From: Terfezia claveryi
Lineage: Eukaryota > Ascomycota > Pezizomycetes > Pezizales > Pezizaceae
Assembly (NCBI GenBank): GCA_015179025.1
Contig: WHUX01000007.1
Span: forward strand, 434,001-498,000
DNA: 64,000 nt
Direction of reading: 5' to 3'
Part shown: positions 49,068 through 60,600 of the stretch, piece by piece
Layout of the letters: each line of letters opens with the position of its first letter
How positions within the stretch are numbered: position 1 is the first letter of the stretch
Position numbers and translations under genes: made by a program
Notes under the pieces: model-generated
What the model was told of the DNA's origin: nothing
The model's input: the letters and a program-made list of their open reading frames with translations, nothing else
Database searches by the model: none

Positions 49068-50453
49068 TCTGTTGGCCTCTCCACGGGGTAGCGGAGCAGT
49101 GAAGACCGAGGGACAAGTGCTGTTGAGGAGAAATGCCGAAGGGCAGTCGGTCTGTTGATATAATGGTTCTTTGTACTTCAAAGGAGGGCGAGATGGTAAG
49201 AGGAACAGAAGAGTGGGGATTTGGCGCGATCGATCCCCAACGTTAAGCAGTTGCGAGTTCCAAGACAATTATGAAGCAATGAGAGAGAAGAACATGCAAT
49301 GGAAATGGAATGGGCTTCCACCGTCAATTGCAACAGCACCCAACGGATAGGCGGTATAGAAACGGGGGAACGCGATGAGGCCAGATAAAGGGAGAGGGCA
49401 CAAGCACGGGAACCGTATGACTTACGACTCCGCCAGGCAAGCAACGGTACTTACAGCACCCAAATAATAACCTTCTGGCAGGGAGGGAGGGGGCTGCTTC
49501 TCGATACTGTTGATCATCTACTTAGCTACCTTGCTTCAGGCCATTGAAGGGGATAGGCTGCAACAGCTGTGCCAATATGTCTGTGTGTGAGAGCTCAACC
49601 CTTTTTTTTCCGCAATAAGATGTGAAAAAGTTCAGGGCGAATGCTTTCACCACAGCAGCTGCTGGGCAAGACATCATTGGGCGATCCTCATTGGCTCTCG
49701 AGTCACCCTGCCGCCTGATGATGCAGACGCCGTTAATCAACTCGCACTTTCACCTTATGTTTACCTACTGTACATATGCACAGCATACGTGATGTTCCAC
49801 CGAAGGTGGATGACTTCTTGAGAAACAGCACTCGAGCTCACAAATATCATCGGACCCTGTCCCTCCAGAAGCTGAGGTGTAGAGTAGGTACAGGTCTAAT
49901 TTACCCTGACGGCGCGCGATGGCTGCGATGGCTTTGAACTTTCCACCTCCCTTAAACCCGATAAGCTTTTGTTGACTTTGAAAGCTGGGGCCCCGGCTCA
50001 AACAAAGCTGTACGGAATATTCCACGTGCCCTTCCCCTATTTCTCCAGGGCCATGTTTCGTCTAGACTGGATTGGATTTGGATTGGAGATGTTTTGATAT
50101 TGAGCCTCACCGGTGCATAGGGGTCTTGCATGCGATGCATAACATTCGGCATTAGATTATCTCTTGATTCAACTTCAGGACTGGTGAGGATGAGAAGAAG
50201 CGTATTGCTTTATTGGTTTATGGAGCTGCATAACCAGAACTGACATCTTACCTGAATTATTTTCCTGAATTATTGAATTATTGAATTATTGAATTATTGA
50301 GTTATTGAATTATGTTAGTTATTAGGTACGGAGTATTGAAGTGGGGGTGGGCTGCCTGCAACCAACCCACCCACACAATTACGAAGTTTTTTCTACAAAT
50401 TCACCAAATCTTGCAACTGAACATTCAACCCAGCGTCCACATACCAAAAAATT
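49068..50453. promoter_or_regulatory. Divergent intergenic region, 1.4 kb
   Basis: Holds promoters of the ceramide synthase and TCD genes. An 8-bp tandem repeat lies at 50266-50313 and a TACGGAGTA nonamer at 50327-50335. No gene seen. Confidence 0.45.
50266..50313 (+). repeat. (TGAATTAT)6 minisatellite
   Basis: Six consecutive 8-bp units of tgaattat, one with a single change (tgagttat), and a separate copy at 50253-50260. It lies about 140 bp upstream of the TCD start codon. Confidence 0.85.
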
Positions 50454-52176
50454 ATGGCAGGGCCTCTGTCACCGCTCACAGACCCAGCAGTGGCCGTCTT
50501 CTCGAAACTGGCGTCCTCCACCCAAGCCAAAGCTGCCACAGCCGCAGCCGTCACCACAGTTGCCCTCCTCGTAATTGTCATAGGCCTACACAGAGCTGAG
50601 AAGGCAACAAAACTACGGAGCCTCAAGAAATCGATACCCTCAAGTTCCGAGCCCGGCAATGTGAGGCATCCTCTCCAATTGCAATTGGCCCACCAGCCGC
50701 ACCAAATGCCACCCAAACCCCACTAAACCCTACCTTCGAACTTTCCATGAAATTACCAGCGAACTATAACTGATCAATCCGGTTGAAAGCTCACAGAATA
50801 TGGGATTGCCTCAATTGTTTCCGACAAGGAAAGTATACGGCTAAGTGGCAGAGTCCGCCAGGGTCATTATGATGAGGGTAACTCCAAACCATCCCCCTAC
50901 CCACAATAACCAGGTTGCTCACTAACGGAGAACAGAAATAATCCTTGAACAGCTCTCCCGGAACCGACTCTTCCTCGGCGATGAAGGCCTAAAGAAACTC
51001 CGTGAAGCATTCGTTATTGTCGTGGGATGTGGAGGTGTCGGTTCCTGGGCAGCCAACATGCTCGTTCGCTCCGGCGTGGCCAAAGTTCGTCTTATCGACT
51101 TTGATCAAGTCACGCTATCCTCTCTCAACCGGCATGCCGTAGCCAACCTAGAGGACGTAGGGACCCCCAAGGTGGCCTGCTTGAAGAGAGCACTTTCAGC
51201 AGTTTGCCCCTGGGTCGAAATCGACGCCAGAAATAGCCTATGGGAAATTGGTGTTGCAGAAAAGTTACTAGAGGACAACCCTACCTTCGTGATAGATGCA
51301 ATCGATAACATTGACACCAAAATCGATTTACTATACTATTGCAAGACGAATAATATTCCCGTTATAGCTAGCATGGGTGCGGGCTGCAAGTCTGACCCTT
51401 CCCGAGTATGACTTCACTTACAATTCGTGCCCTACCCGAGCTAACCCTCACTCTCTACCCAGCTCGTTATTGGTGACATCTCAGACTCAATCGAAGACCC
51501 CCTCTCCCGGTCCACCCGCCGCCGCCTTCGCGCCAAAGGCATTGTCGCCGGCATCCCGATCGTCTTCTCCGTCGAAAAGCCCGGGCCGGGAAAAGCCACC
51601 CTGCAGCCTCTCCCAGAAGAGCAACACGCCTCCGGCTCCGTCGACGAGCTCGCCGTCCTCCCCGACTTCCGTGTCCGCATCCTCCCCGTCCTAGGAACCA
51701 TGCCCGGTCTCTTTGGCCTCTGCCTCGCAAACCACGTAATCTGCACTATTGCCGGCTACCCAACGGACTATTCCCCTGGAAAGCAGAGGAGTAAAGTGTA
51801 CAGTGAACTACACGCGAGCTTAGCTGGATTGGAGAGTCGCTTGAGAGGGAACGCGAAGAGGATTAGAGTGCCATTGTCGGAAAGTGATGTGGGGTATATC
51901 GTGGAAGAGGTGTTTAGGGGGAAGTCGGTTGTGAGTGGGTTTCCGACTAGACTTGCGTTGATAAGATGGGAGAAATTGCCAGAGGGGTGTTTGAGGGAGG
52001 AGGATAGCCCATTGAGGATTGAGGATGTAGTGCTTATGACGAAGGAGGAGGGGAGGAAACATGAGGAGGGAGTGTTGAAGGGGGAGAAGACGCCGGAGGA
52101 GATGTGGGGGAAGGAGGTGGTGGAGAGAGTGGAGAGGGCGAGGAGGGAGGAGGCGATGTATCGCCATTATAGGTAG
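50454..52176 (+). CDS. tRNA threonylcarbamoyladenosine dehydratase (Tcd1/Tcd2, ThiF/E1-like)
   Basis: An ATP-dependent enzyme that cyclises t6A37 of ANN-decoding tRNAs to ct6A; the yeast versions sit on the mitochondrial outer membrane. The start at 50454 gives a short N-terminus with one membrane helix (AAVTTVALLVIVIGLHRAEK). A short exon near 50790-50880 encodes IRLSGRVRQGHYDE and joins to EIILEQLSRNRLFLGDEGL. The ThiF/Rossmann core shows VVGCGGVGSWAANMLVRSG, the LIDFDQVTLSSLNRHAVA loop and FVIDAIDNIDTKIDLLYYCK. The intron at 51406-51462 joins DPSR to LVIGDISDSIEDPLSRSTRR, the family signature. The C-terminal stretch reaches RREEAMYRHYR and a stop at 52176. The border of the first intron is uncertain. 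Confidence 0.88.
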
Positions 52177-52504
52177 ATTGGTGATAGAAGAGGTTGTTCA
52201 AGGGGAAAAGGAAATATTGCATGTAATATTGACTGGCAATATTATCATCAGTAGGGAGCCTCGACCCTCTTTCACAACTTCCATGAAATTATACAATATC
52301 TTACAGATTTCAACGGGTCTATGTTTATCTTTGCATCGGCTATATATACACTCTCCCATTATTCTGGTACTTTGTATATAGGTATAGATATATACAGTAT
52401 ATATGTGTAAAATACAAACCATCCTCATACCAATATGTTCCATAAAACACTCTACCTGCAACTTACCACCTCGATATCCCACAACCAATCACATTCTACC
52501 AAAC

Positions 52505-52777
52505 CATGGACTCCTTGGCCGAGTGGTTTGTATTCGGGCCTTGTGTTGGAGAAAATCCCTAATTCGAGTCACAGCTGCCCCGACACTTACACTTCGAGTT
52601 ATGGCGGTAAGGGCCGCAGTGTGTAGTAAACGCAACTCTAAAAATAAATCGAATCTACCGCCAAGTACTTGTTGCGCAATACCGCATATGTATACATTAT
52701 GGGGGGGAGTGCCCATACATTCTTGTACATTAAACATAACAGTACAGTACAGTACAGTACATAGAGCCAACCAGACT
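52505..52777 (+). repeat. tRNA-derived SINE-like sequence
   Basis: A perfect A-box word TGGCCGAGTGG lies at 52516-52526, as in tRNA-Ser/Leu. A weaker B-box-like word ATTCGAGTC is at about 52562-52570. The T-arm bases do not pair, so this is not a working tRNA. Downstream there is an internal inverted pair (tggcggta near 52601 and taccgcca near 52656). The stretch ends in a short tandem tract and gagccaaccagacta (52763-52777), the reverse complement of the micro-insertion terminus with one change. A tRNA head, unrelated body and simple-repeat tail is the plan of a SINE. The right boundary is a guess. Confidence 0.45.
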
Positions 52778-52839
52778 ACATACTGTACCTACTCGGTTTC
52801 CTATGTTGGTAACCTTTACTAGGTAGGGCATAGGTATCA

Positions 52840-52954
52840 TACTCGTTACCACGAATGAATTGTTGCACGCTGCATGCAAGCTGCACACCCTGCTGAATTG
52901 AGGTATGGGATTTAGGAATACAAGCGTGCAACAATTCATTCGTGGTAACGAGTA
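52840..52954. mobile_element. MITE-like element with perfect 32-bp terminal inverted repeats
   Basis: 52840-52871 and 52923-52954 are exact reverse complements over 32 bases (left arm begins tactcgttaccacgaatg), separated by a 51-bp centre. Both ends are TA, so the outer TA could be the target duplication of a Tc1/mariner or Stowaway-type insertion, leaving a 111-bp element beginning CTCGTTACC. There is no coding capacity. Perfect arms suggest a recent insertion or selection for the hairpin. Confidence 0.8.
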
Positions 52955-53917
52955 CTAACTATGTAGTAGTACATAACATTTAGCATCCCACGATCTGCAA
53001 ACCACCACCATAAAAGATATTTTTAGAAGTTAGATGTTTTATTTCCGCATCCGCCCCACCCCCACACCACCCTACGTACCCTGCATTATATATAATCCGG
53101 ATCCACTTCACATCCAGAAACCAAGCCCCAAAACAAAAAAAAAGAAAAAAAAAGAAAAAAAAAAAAAAGGTCCTGCATTAGTATATCAAAAAAGTTTATA
53201 CTTACTCGAATTGAATGAACAATTACACACAAACAAAAAAGACCTATAGCCAACCCAGCTTGTAATGGTGAATATATAGAAAAAGGTTTTTGTGTTTAAA
53301 GAAAGATTTAAAAAAGAAAAAAAAAGAGTGTATGGCACGCCAAACTCGCTCCTGCAGCATGTTTCCTGTTCAAGAACTGTAGCTACTCACGGCGAACATG
53401 TGCATTATATCCCAAGGGCGATAGATCGAATATTGCATCACTACCCAGTGCTAGACATGATATGAATAACAAGGCAAGATAGAGCATGCATGTATCAAAA
53501 ATACGGCTCATTTCTCCTAATTCTTTTCTCTAAATCTCTCTTTCATTTGCTGGTTCATGCTCGGCGCTGGATAATTGAGCTAAGTGACTCCCTTTCACTC
53601 CTCCATCCCCCCACAAGGTCAGTGGCCGGATAGTAGGATATTCATCCCCAAAGCCACCCCCCCTTCCAGCTAAAGATAGGCCCCTCAAACCGCAACCGAA
53701 CCAACACATGCTCGCCTAATTTATATCTTTCCCGCAAGAGAGTCGTCATGAGTAATACAGAATCCAAGAAGGTAAAACGAAAAAAAAAAAAGCCCCAAAC
53801 AAGAGTTACCCAATACCAGAAAGAAATGAAGAAAAGGAAAGAAAAAACACCACTCAATCCACCCTACCCTACTCAGTTGATAGTCAAACCTCCATTCTTC
53901 CTATCGCCAGTCCAGGA

Positions 53918-55028
53918 TTATGAGAGTAGAACTAAGTAATTTGATGGTGCGATACCCGTCTCTCCGTTTGCCTTTCTTGCCTGCCACCACCTCCCACTCA
54001 CATCCCATACATCCAACACCTCATGCTTCTGGAACGATATCTCATTCGCATCCTCCGGATTCGCCTCATAATTGTACATAGCTTGCGCCCTATACGGGTA
54101 TTCGGTGGGCTGTGCGACCTCCTGCTCCGCTGCAGGAGCTGCAGACTGTCCAGGGGTAGGTGTTGAGGCAGGCGGAGTCGTTCCAGAAGCAATCCTATTC
54201 GCCACACTCGTCTCAAAGTTCCCTCCGAGTTGCGCGCTAGTGTACATTTGTGGGGTATGGTGGGAACTAGTGCTGGTTTCGGGACGATTCGATCCGTAAG
54301 GGTATCCGCTAGAGGGTTTATCCTTGCCCATGGCGTACGAGTCGTAGCCGGTGAGTGGTGACATGTTTTGACCAAAGTATCCTATCCAAACAATCTATCA
54401 TAGAACACTGTGTCAGCCAAATTCGTGTTCCAGTTACACAAGGACCAGCCACCCAACACGCACCTGAACCATGGCAAATAAAATAAATCCAGCTGCCGCA
54501 GCCTCACGGGCTGGAAATGTGGAGGCAACTAATCGGTCGGCAGCGAGTGATGTGTTCACCAAACCAGCCGCAAGGTATCCAACAATCTAAATTCAGCCGT
54601 CAGCACCACGCTCCCTCTAATTCTCCATCGTGTGCTACTCACAGCCATAGAATATCGATGATGCGAGTTGTAGCCGATAACAAATGTCACAGCCAATAGA
54701 CAGCACATCTGGTATGCGATAGTCCACCATATAAACGGGTTTATCTTAGACTGTGTCTGAGCAATAACTGAACCAACAGTCGCAATCAACCATGCTATCT
54801 GTATTATCGTAAACATTCTACGGTCAGCCATCTATCCGTATTCTTGCCATAGTTCATCATCACTGTTGCCCATTCCGCATGGCCCCAAGCACCTGAAGGG
54901 TTGTGCGACAAACCCACCATTGACACGGAGATCGTAGCTAGTGCAAACGGATCTCCAGCAATATTACCAAAGTCGAACCTGTTAGACCCGTAGGGCCCGC
55001 CCCGTTGAGAAGGATCCTGTCCGTTCAT
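53918..55028 (-). CDS. SHO1: Sho1-type osmosensor, four membrane segments and SH3
   Basis: Sho1 is a plasma-membrane scaffold of the HOG osmostress pathway and of filamentous-growth signalling; its SH3 domain binds the MAPKK Pbs2. The start at 55028 gives [20 protein letters not shown], then a first membrane segment ([14 protein letters not shown]). Small exons encode [56 protein letters not shown] and [13 protein letters not shown] proline/serine-rich linker ([15 protein letters not shown]) leads to a complete SH3 domain: [40 protein letters not shown] and the C-terminus LVLLS. Family, order and length fit Sho1 well. Exon borders in the membrane part (about 54370-54840) are approximate. Confidence 0.92.
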
Positions 55029-57640
55029 TTTCGAAATTGATGGTGAAGGTATCGAAGCGTAGAATTGCATGAACACCCCCTACTGCACACACTCTTTCCT
55101 AGAGTGATGCAACCAAAAGAGGGAGAACGCAAGTTTCGTTGTCACCCAGCACCAGTCTCGAGTTCGAAGCCGAAGCTTATCGATAAATAAACGAGGGAAG
55201 AGTGTAAAACAAAAAAAAAAGGATCGAAATGAAAGAGAGTGTATGTAAAAAGGGAACAGGGCGGCTTGAGCTGGAAGCTGCGTTGCCGGGAATATTAATT
55301 TGGAGATGAACCCGGATGAGGATGTAGAGTACAGTACGAAGAAAAGGTAGGGTTGTAAAGTTGTACAGGGGCCGGTTTCAGGTTCAAAGCGACTGTAATA
55401 AAACGGTCTAATCCAGCACGTTAGATTGGATTCAGTTGTGGGGTCGTCCACCAAATCAATGGAGCACGGTCGGACGCAACGCGCGATGATGGAGGTGAAT
55501 GTGTTGGACGGGGGGAGAGGGCGCAGTTGACGAGATGCGAGTTTGTAGGAACCAGGAACCAGATGGATGATCTCTGGATCTCTGGGGCAGGGCGGTTTCT
55601 TGTGGTGTTTCGTAACTAGCACAACAATAGTAGGACTGACGACGTCGTGCTACAACACACAGTTAGAGGAGGCGAACGCAATAAAAAAGCAAGAGGCCAA
55701 AAAAAAAAAAGTAGGCGATCAAAGCAAGCAGGCCAAAAAAAAAAAGGTAGGCGATCAAAGCGAGCGGGCAAAGACAGAGGTAGATGCAGAGGTAAGGGCT
55801 GCCGTGCTGTTCGCGAGCCCCGGTCTGGAGAGAGAACGAGTAGTGGTGAAGCGGAGGAGGAAGAACATTACCGAAGTTTTTAAAAAACACCGGCCGGAGC
55901 AGTACCGGTATAAACCCCCCAGATTTGCCTTCCCACGAGCTTCTTCAGCTTAATTCCAGTTGATTGCAAGGCGTGGCTTAGGATGGCCTTTGCTTCCGCG
56001 CACTATTCGTCCTCAGGGGTCCAGGTCAAGGAAACTGGGAAATTAATGAATTGGGCACAATGATTGGATCCCAGGACAAAGCGAACAAAGATACAAATTG
56101 GAGATAGGAAATCTAACTTCTAAAGGCCGGCCTCCCTGGTATGGGGAAATCCAGGAAATCAAACCCGGCTCAAGCCACCACGAGCACCCACAAAACCATA
56201 TACAGCACGGCGTTCGCGATCTCAAGACAGATAATGAGCTTGACTTTTCTGGACAGCTGTGAACTTGTCGGATTTCAGCAAAGAGGGCTGTTTGCAGTGC
56301 AACAGGGCAGCCAGCTACCACTCGGAGGGCCGTCAATTTGTTTCGTGGGTATCCTCTGGTGGTTCTCAGCCTCTATACTTAGGGTCGTCTTAGGCTGCGC
56401 TCTTCCTTCACGTCGAGAGCACCAAGATGTAATGCCACTTTGAAAAACACTTCGACTTTGGGCGCTGAACTTGGCCCAGTAGATGTTAGCAGCTAACTCA
56501 TTAGCATATTTAACATCACCAGAATCAAACATTGCATTCCAACTGCAATGCGCCACAAATGCCACCTTGTCATACATCATGACCGGGCCTCCATGAATGT
56601 GACAGCATGGGAATTATAATGTCGATGCCAGGAATATGGTGGTGATGTTTACTTACTTAGCCCAGCTTCAAGCTTCTTAATGGGGGTTGAATCTTCAATT
56701 GCCACGATTCGATACAAAGTAGCTTGCTTTGGTCTGGAAGCTGAGAGTATGATGCAGCACGTGTCCGGCCGGCGTGGCAGAAAAAGGAATTCGAACGAAG
56801 GATATGAATGTAGAGGGCGACCAAGCGCTCAACCTCAGATCAACTTGCAAGCTCACAAATAAAACCGCACCAGGAAGAACTTCAAATCCAGTGCCGTTTG
56901 CTGCGTAGATACGGAGTATTGCCCTCTATATATCTCTAAAACGACAAACATATCCAACTGACTTAAATACTCGTGTCTCAACCTTGGGCTCTATCAATAC
57001 CCCAACCCCAGGCCCGTAGTTAGTACTAGGCGAAGATCAATGATCAACCCCGCAGATTTTTGGGGATCATATCGACGATCAATTTCTTTTCACATTGTGA
57101 CAACTTAGGCTTCCAAGCCTAAAATATAAATAGAAACTACTAGCTAAGTACATGTAGTATGCACTTTTTTTATGTGTTTTGCTCCCGCGGGCGACGGTTG
57201 AGGGTAAACTGCATCATTGGATGCCCTTGGCTCTACTGAAAACAAACAACTACACATCCACTCAAGCATGAAGACCACTATCAATATATCGCTGTTCTTT
57301 TTCCTCTTAAAACATTATTCTATAATACCCCGACCTTGAGCACTAGCGGATGGGTGAAGTAATGCCCTGAGTGTACCCGAAATCAGTCCTGCCCATGAAT
57401 ACAAAGCGTAAAAAAGCCTGTTCGTAGCCTATTTATCCTCATCGCTTTGAAATATACATAATATAGTAACTCTGCAATGTAAACTCCGCCTCTTAGAACC
57501 CTTTTCTCTAAAATAGGAAATATATCTGTATCTATCTGGCCATCGAAATACTGAGGTTGACAATATAGCTGAAAATAAGCCGGATATAAGCAGCCATCTG
57601 GCATAAATCTAAGAAAAATGAATTGTGAAGCATCCCTCGT
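55029..57640. other. Intergenic region, 2.6 kb
   Basis: Contains the SHO1 promoter and the 3' side of the dioxygenase gene. A tandem repeat lies at 55687-55775. Frames near 56043-56580 on both strands overlap one another and resemble nothing known. A TACGGAGTA word is at 56910-56918 and GTTGAGGGTAA at 57197-57207. Confidence 0.45.
55687..55775 (+). repeat. Tandem repeat, about 35-bp unit, 2.4 copies
   Basis: Units start at 55687, 55722 and 55758. Each begins aagc and the first two contain ggcc, an A-tract, then taggcgatca. The third copy is partial. Confidence 0.8.
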
Positions 57641-60600
57641 CTACTTGGTGAACTCTAGCGATAGAAGAGCTTCTTTATTGTCCTCCTCCTTCAATACCCC
57701 GTCAGGATCTCTGTTTAAATCCTCTATACCAGTTCGTATCGTTTTGGCAGTGGGAACTGCTCCGCCGTTCATTACACCTTCTACTTCAAAAGGCTGGGGG
57801 TGATCGGGAGAGCTGGGAGAGCTGGTTCCAGTATCTGTGGGATGCTGATTTTGGCTAATACCGCTTGACAGACTCGGGGAACTTGCACTTGTGCCTTCGC
57901 TAATAAGGGGCACGTCCGGAAAATCCAATACTGCAGCCCGTTTCACGAATTCAGTTTCCATGGGCCCATCACTCGGTTCTGACTTCACTAGGGCACCAGC
58001 AGGGTGCTGCTGTGGTACATTGATCCATCTTGCTGTTGCTGCAACACGGAACAAGCCAATCGGTTGGACCGCATGCTAGACAGAAGTGTTAAAGCCGTTT
58101 TCCTCAACGCTAAGGATAGTCAAGACTCACCTCCCAAATTCTCTGAATCTCCCGTCCCTTCATAACCACTACGTCACCATGGTTCAACCTCAACTCCAGT
58201 TTGACTCTTGGTTCTTTGTGGAGCTCTTTCTTGGCTGCCGTTACACCAATCCGCGCCCTCTCCTCATCCGGATGGTCATCCTCTTCATTATCTTCTGGCT
58301 GCAGTTCCTCCACGGAAATTGCTTGATGCACCCTAGATTCAACCTTCACTTCGTTCGGGGCATTGTTTGGTTCCCATAGCTTATAGCTTGACATATGCTT
58401 TGCCTTAATGCGGAACCTCATTTTTGCAGGGGCGCCGAGTGAGATTGAGGCAACTGTTTCACCAAGCTCTTGCTCTCCATCATCATGGTACTGTCTTATA
58501 ATTAGAATGCTTCTTTTTACTCGAATGAAACTTATTGACTCACATCCATCTTCTGCCCTTCAAAATATCCTACGCTGAGAATCTCGTTGAATTCTGCCTT
58601 GGGATACACGAGTTTCACTCTCTCCTGAATCAGTTCAAGGCTGCGAGTAACTGCCCTAGGAGACTCTTCAAACGGGGTACTATCGACAGCTACGATGTAT
58701 TTGTAAGGAGCACCCTATAGCAAGTGGTCAGTCACATAACCCAGGCAATCAAAAGAAAAACCCTATACTCACAGCATTGAAAGAAAATTGTTGCGTTAAC
58801 AACTGCCCTTGGACTGTTTACGAGTAAGTATGGGGCCCGTTACATTATTTGGGTAAACATACCTTTATGGCTTTTCAATGGATACCTCTTAAATGGCATC
58901 TCGGGCGCTTGGTATTCTTTGAATAGCCAGTCCGCACACTCATGCCGCTTATTTTGGTATTCACTGGCTAGAATATGTGCTACAGTCCCACAGTCCTTCA
59001 AATAATAGATCAAGCATGTCATCCCATCAACAACTGTCCTTGTCCATGTGATGCCGGGCTGAACGATGTTGCTAGGGATAGCAGGCCCCGTGAAAACCGA
59101 GCGGTGGGGATCCGCAAGACGGTCTGCTTCAAATATTGTCCTTGGTGGCGATGACTTGAAATCGCAGTTCTTACAGACCCAACCTGCCCAGAACTCGCGA
59201 CAGCTGAGGCGGCCGCATCGTGGGCAACACATGCCTTTCCAGTAAATCCGTGCGACATCACCTCCGTCATAGTAATTATCCCTATCAGAAGCCAACGGGG
59301 GCCGAAGAGGCGCAGGAGGGAGCTCAAGCTGAGGGTCCCATGGGGTGTGGCAATTAATGAACGAATGAGAATATTCCAGTTTATCTGGAGGGCTTTCTCC
59401 ATTCAACTAATGGAATCATATTAGCTCATAAGTAAGTATCACCATTTATTTTTTAAATTAACTACCTTCCAGAAATTGGAGCATTGTGGCCTCAAACACA
59501 TCCAACCTTGCTCATAGACCTGTAGACTTTCCTCCCTACAGTTGGTGCAACAGGCTTTCAGCATCTCGATTGATTCTGAGGGATGGTAGTCTTCTGTTGG
59601 TTGCGCCCACCATCCCAACTTTGTGGAATCAAGCTTTTCGAATCGGAACATCCATCTTACGTGACTTGTACGAAGATCCTTCTCTGCCCAAGCAGCGGTG
59701 ACTTTGAACCAATCCATGATGCAATATCTATGAGGTATCCTGCTGGGTGATGTGGCACATTGATCCCCTGGTATATGAATCAGCTTCAATCCAGCAGATG
59801 ACAATGCATTTCATCCTTACCCATAATGATTATCATCGGCCATTTGCCTCGGAGATTATTGATAAGATCTCTGATACCAGTGCCCGTTTCGAATTGACTA
59901 GACATAAGCTTTCGATTTCCATCTCCATCCGTAGACGATTTACCACCACTTTTAACGTCAGTTACCCTCAACTTACCTGGATTAAAGAAACATACCTGTG
60001 TGAAATAACAACCCTCCCATTCATGAAATCACGGGGCCCAGCACAGCCGTCGGCAAGATATCCGCGCATGACACCACCAGAGTGATAGGTACCACTCTGA
60101 TAGCTTCTAAAATATGGAAGACTCTCACATAATTCTTGACGGTTCTATGCTTTTGATTAGCCTCAATGTAATCTGCGTAAGCACCACACTATACATACTG
60201 TGCACCAAACTTCTGGACTCCCTGTGCACATAGGCTTATGTGCCTGGGGATGCGGCCGCTCAACCCAGACACAATCCAGGTCGCCCCTGAACGTGACAGC
60301 ATTTGATATCCGCTTCTTTGGAATTTTTGGTTCTTTAAATTTGCGGTCCTTCTGCACCTTAGGGATCGTAACCTTAGGCGATGCCGTGCTAGGCTCAGAC
60401 TCGACTTCAAATTCGGTTTCAGTTGTAGAATCGGATTCAGATTCAGGCGAGCTTGGGCCACTCGAGTAAGTCACCTGAGGCTCCCTCTGACAAGTCTTTT
60501 TGACTCTCACAGAAGAGGTATTTTTCTTACTTCCCCTGCGGCAACTTTTCCCCTTTGTAGCAGGGGACATTCCTTCTTTCCGTTCACATACGTGTCCGTG

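Larger units (their letters stand above)
52177..53917. other. Intergenic repeat pocket, 1.7 kb
   Basis: Between the 3' ends of TCD and SHO1. It contains a tRNA-derived sequence at about 52505-52600, a 5-bp tandem tract (acagt)4 near 52738-52760, a micro-element-like terminus at 52763-52777, a MITE at 52840-52954 and A-rich tracts around 53135-53168. No protein gene seen. Confidence 0.5.

Noticed and set aside
50253..50313. Possible CRISPR-like direct repeats
   Set aside because: Units are 8 bp with no spacers; this is a minisatellite in a eukaryotic genome.
52505..52600. A functional tRNA-Ser/Leu gene
   Set aside because: The A box is perfect, but the T arm does not pair and no matching acceptor stem can be found.
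55080..55953. Frames of 125-180 codons upstream of SHO1 on both strands
   Set aside because: One follows a tandem A-rich repeat and the others are in the SHO1 promoter/leader; no family resemblance.
56043..56580. Overlapping frames of about 100 codons on both strands
   Set aside because: They occupy the same bases on opposite strands and neither shows a motif or splice partner.
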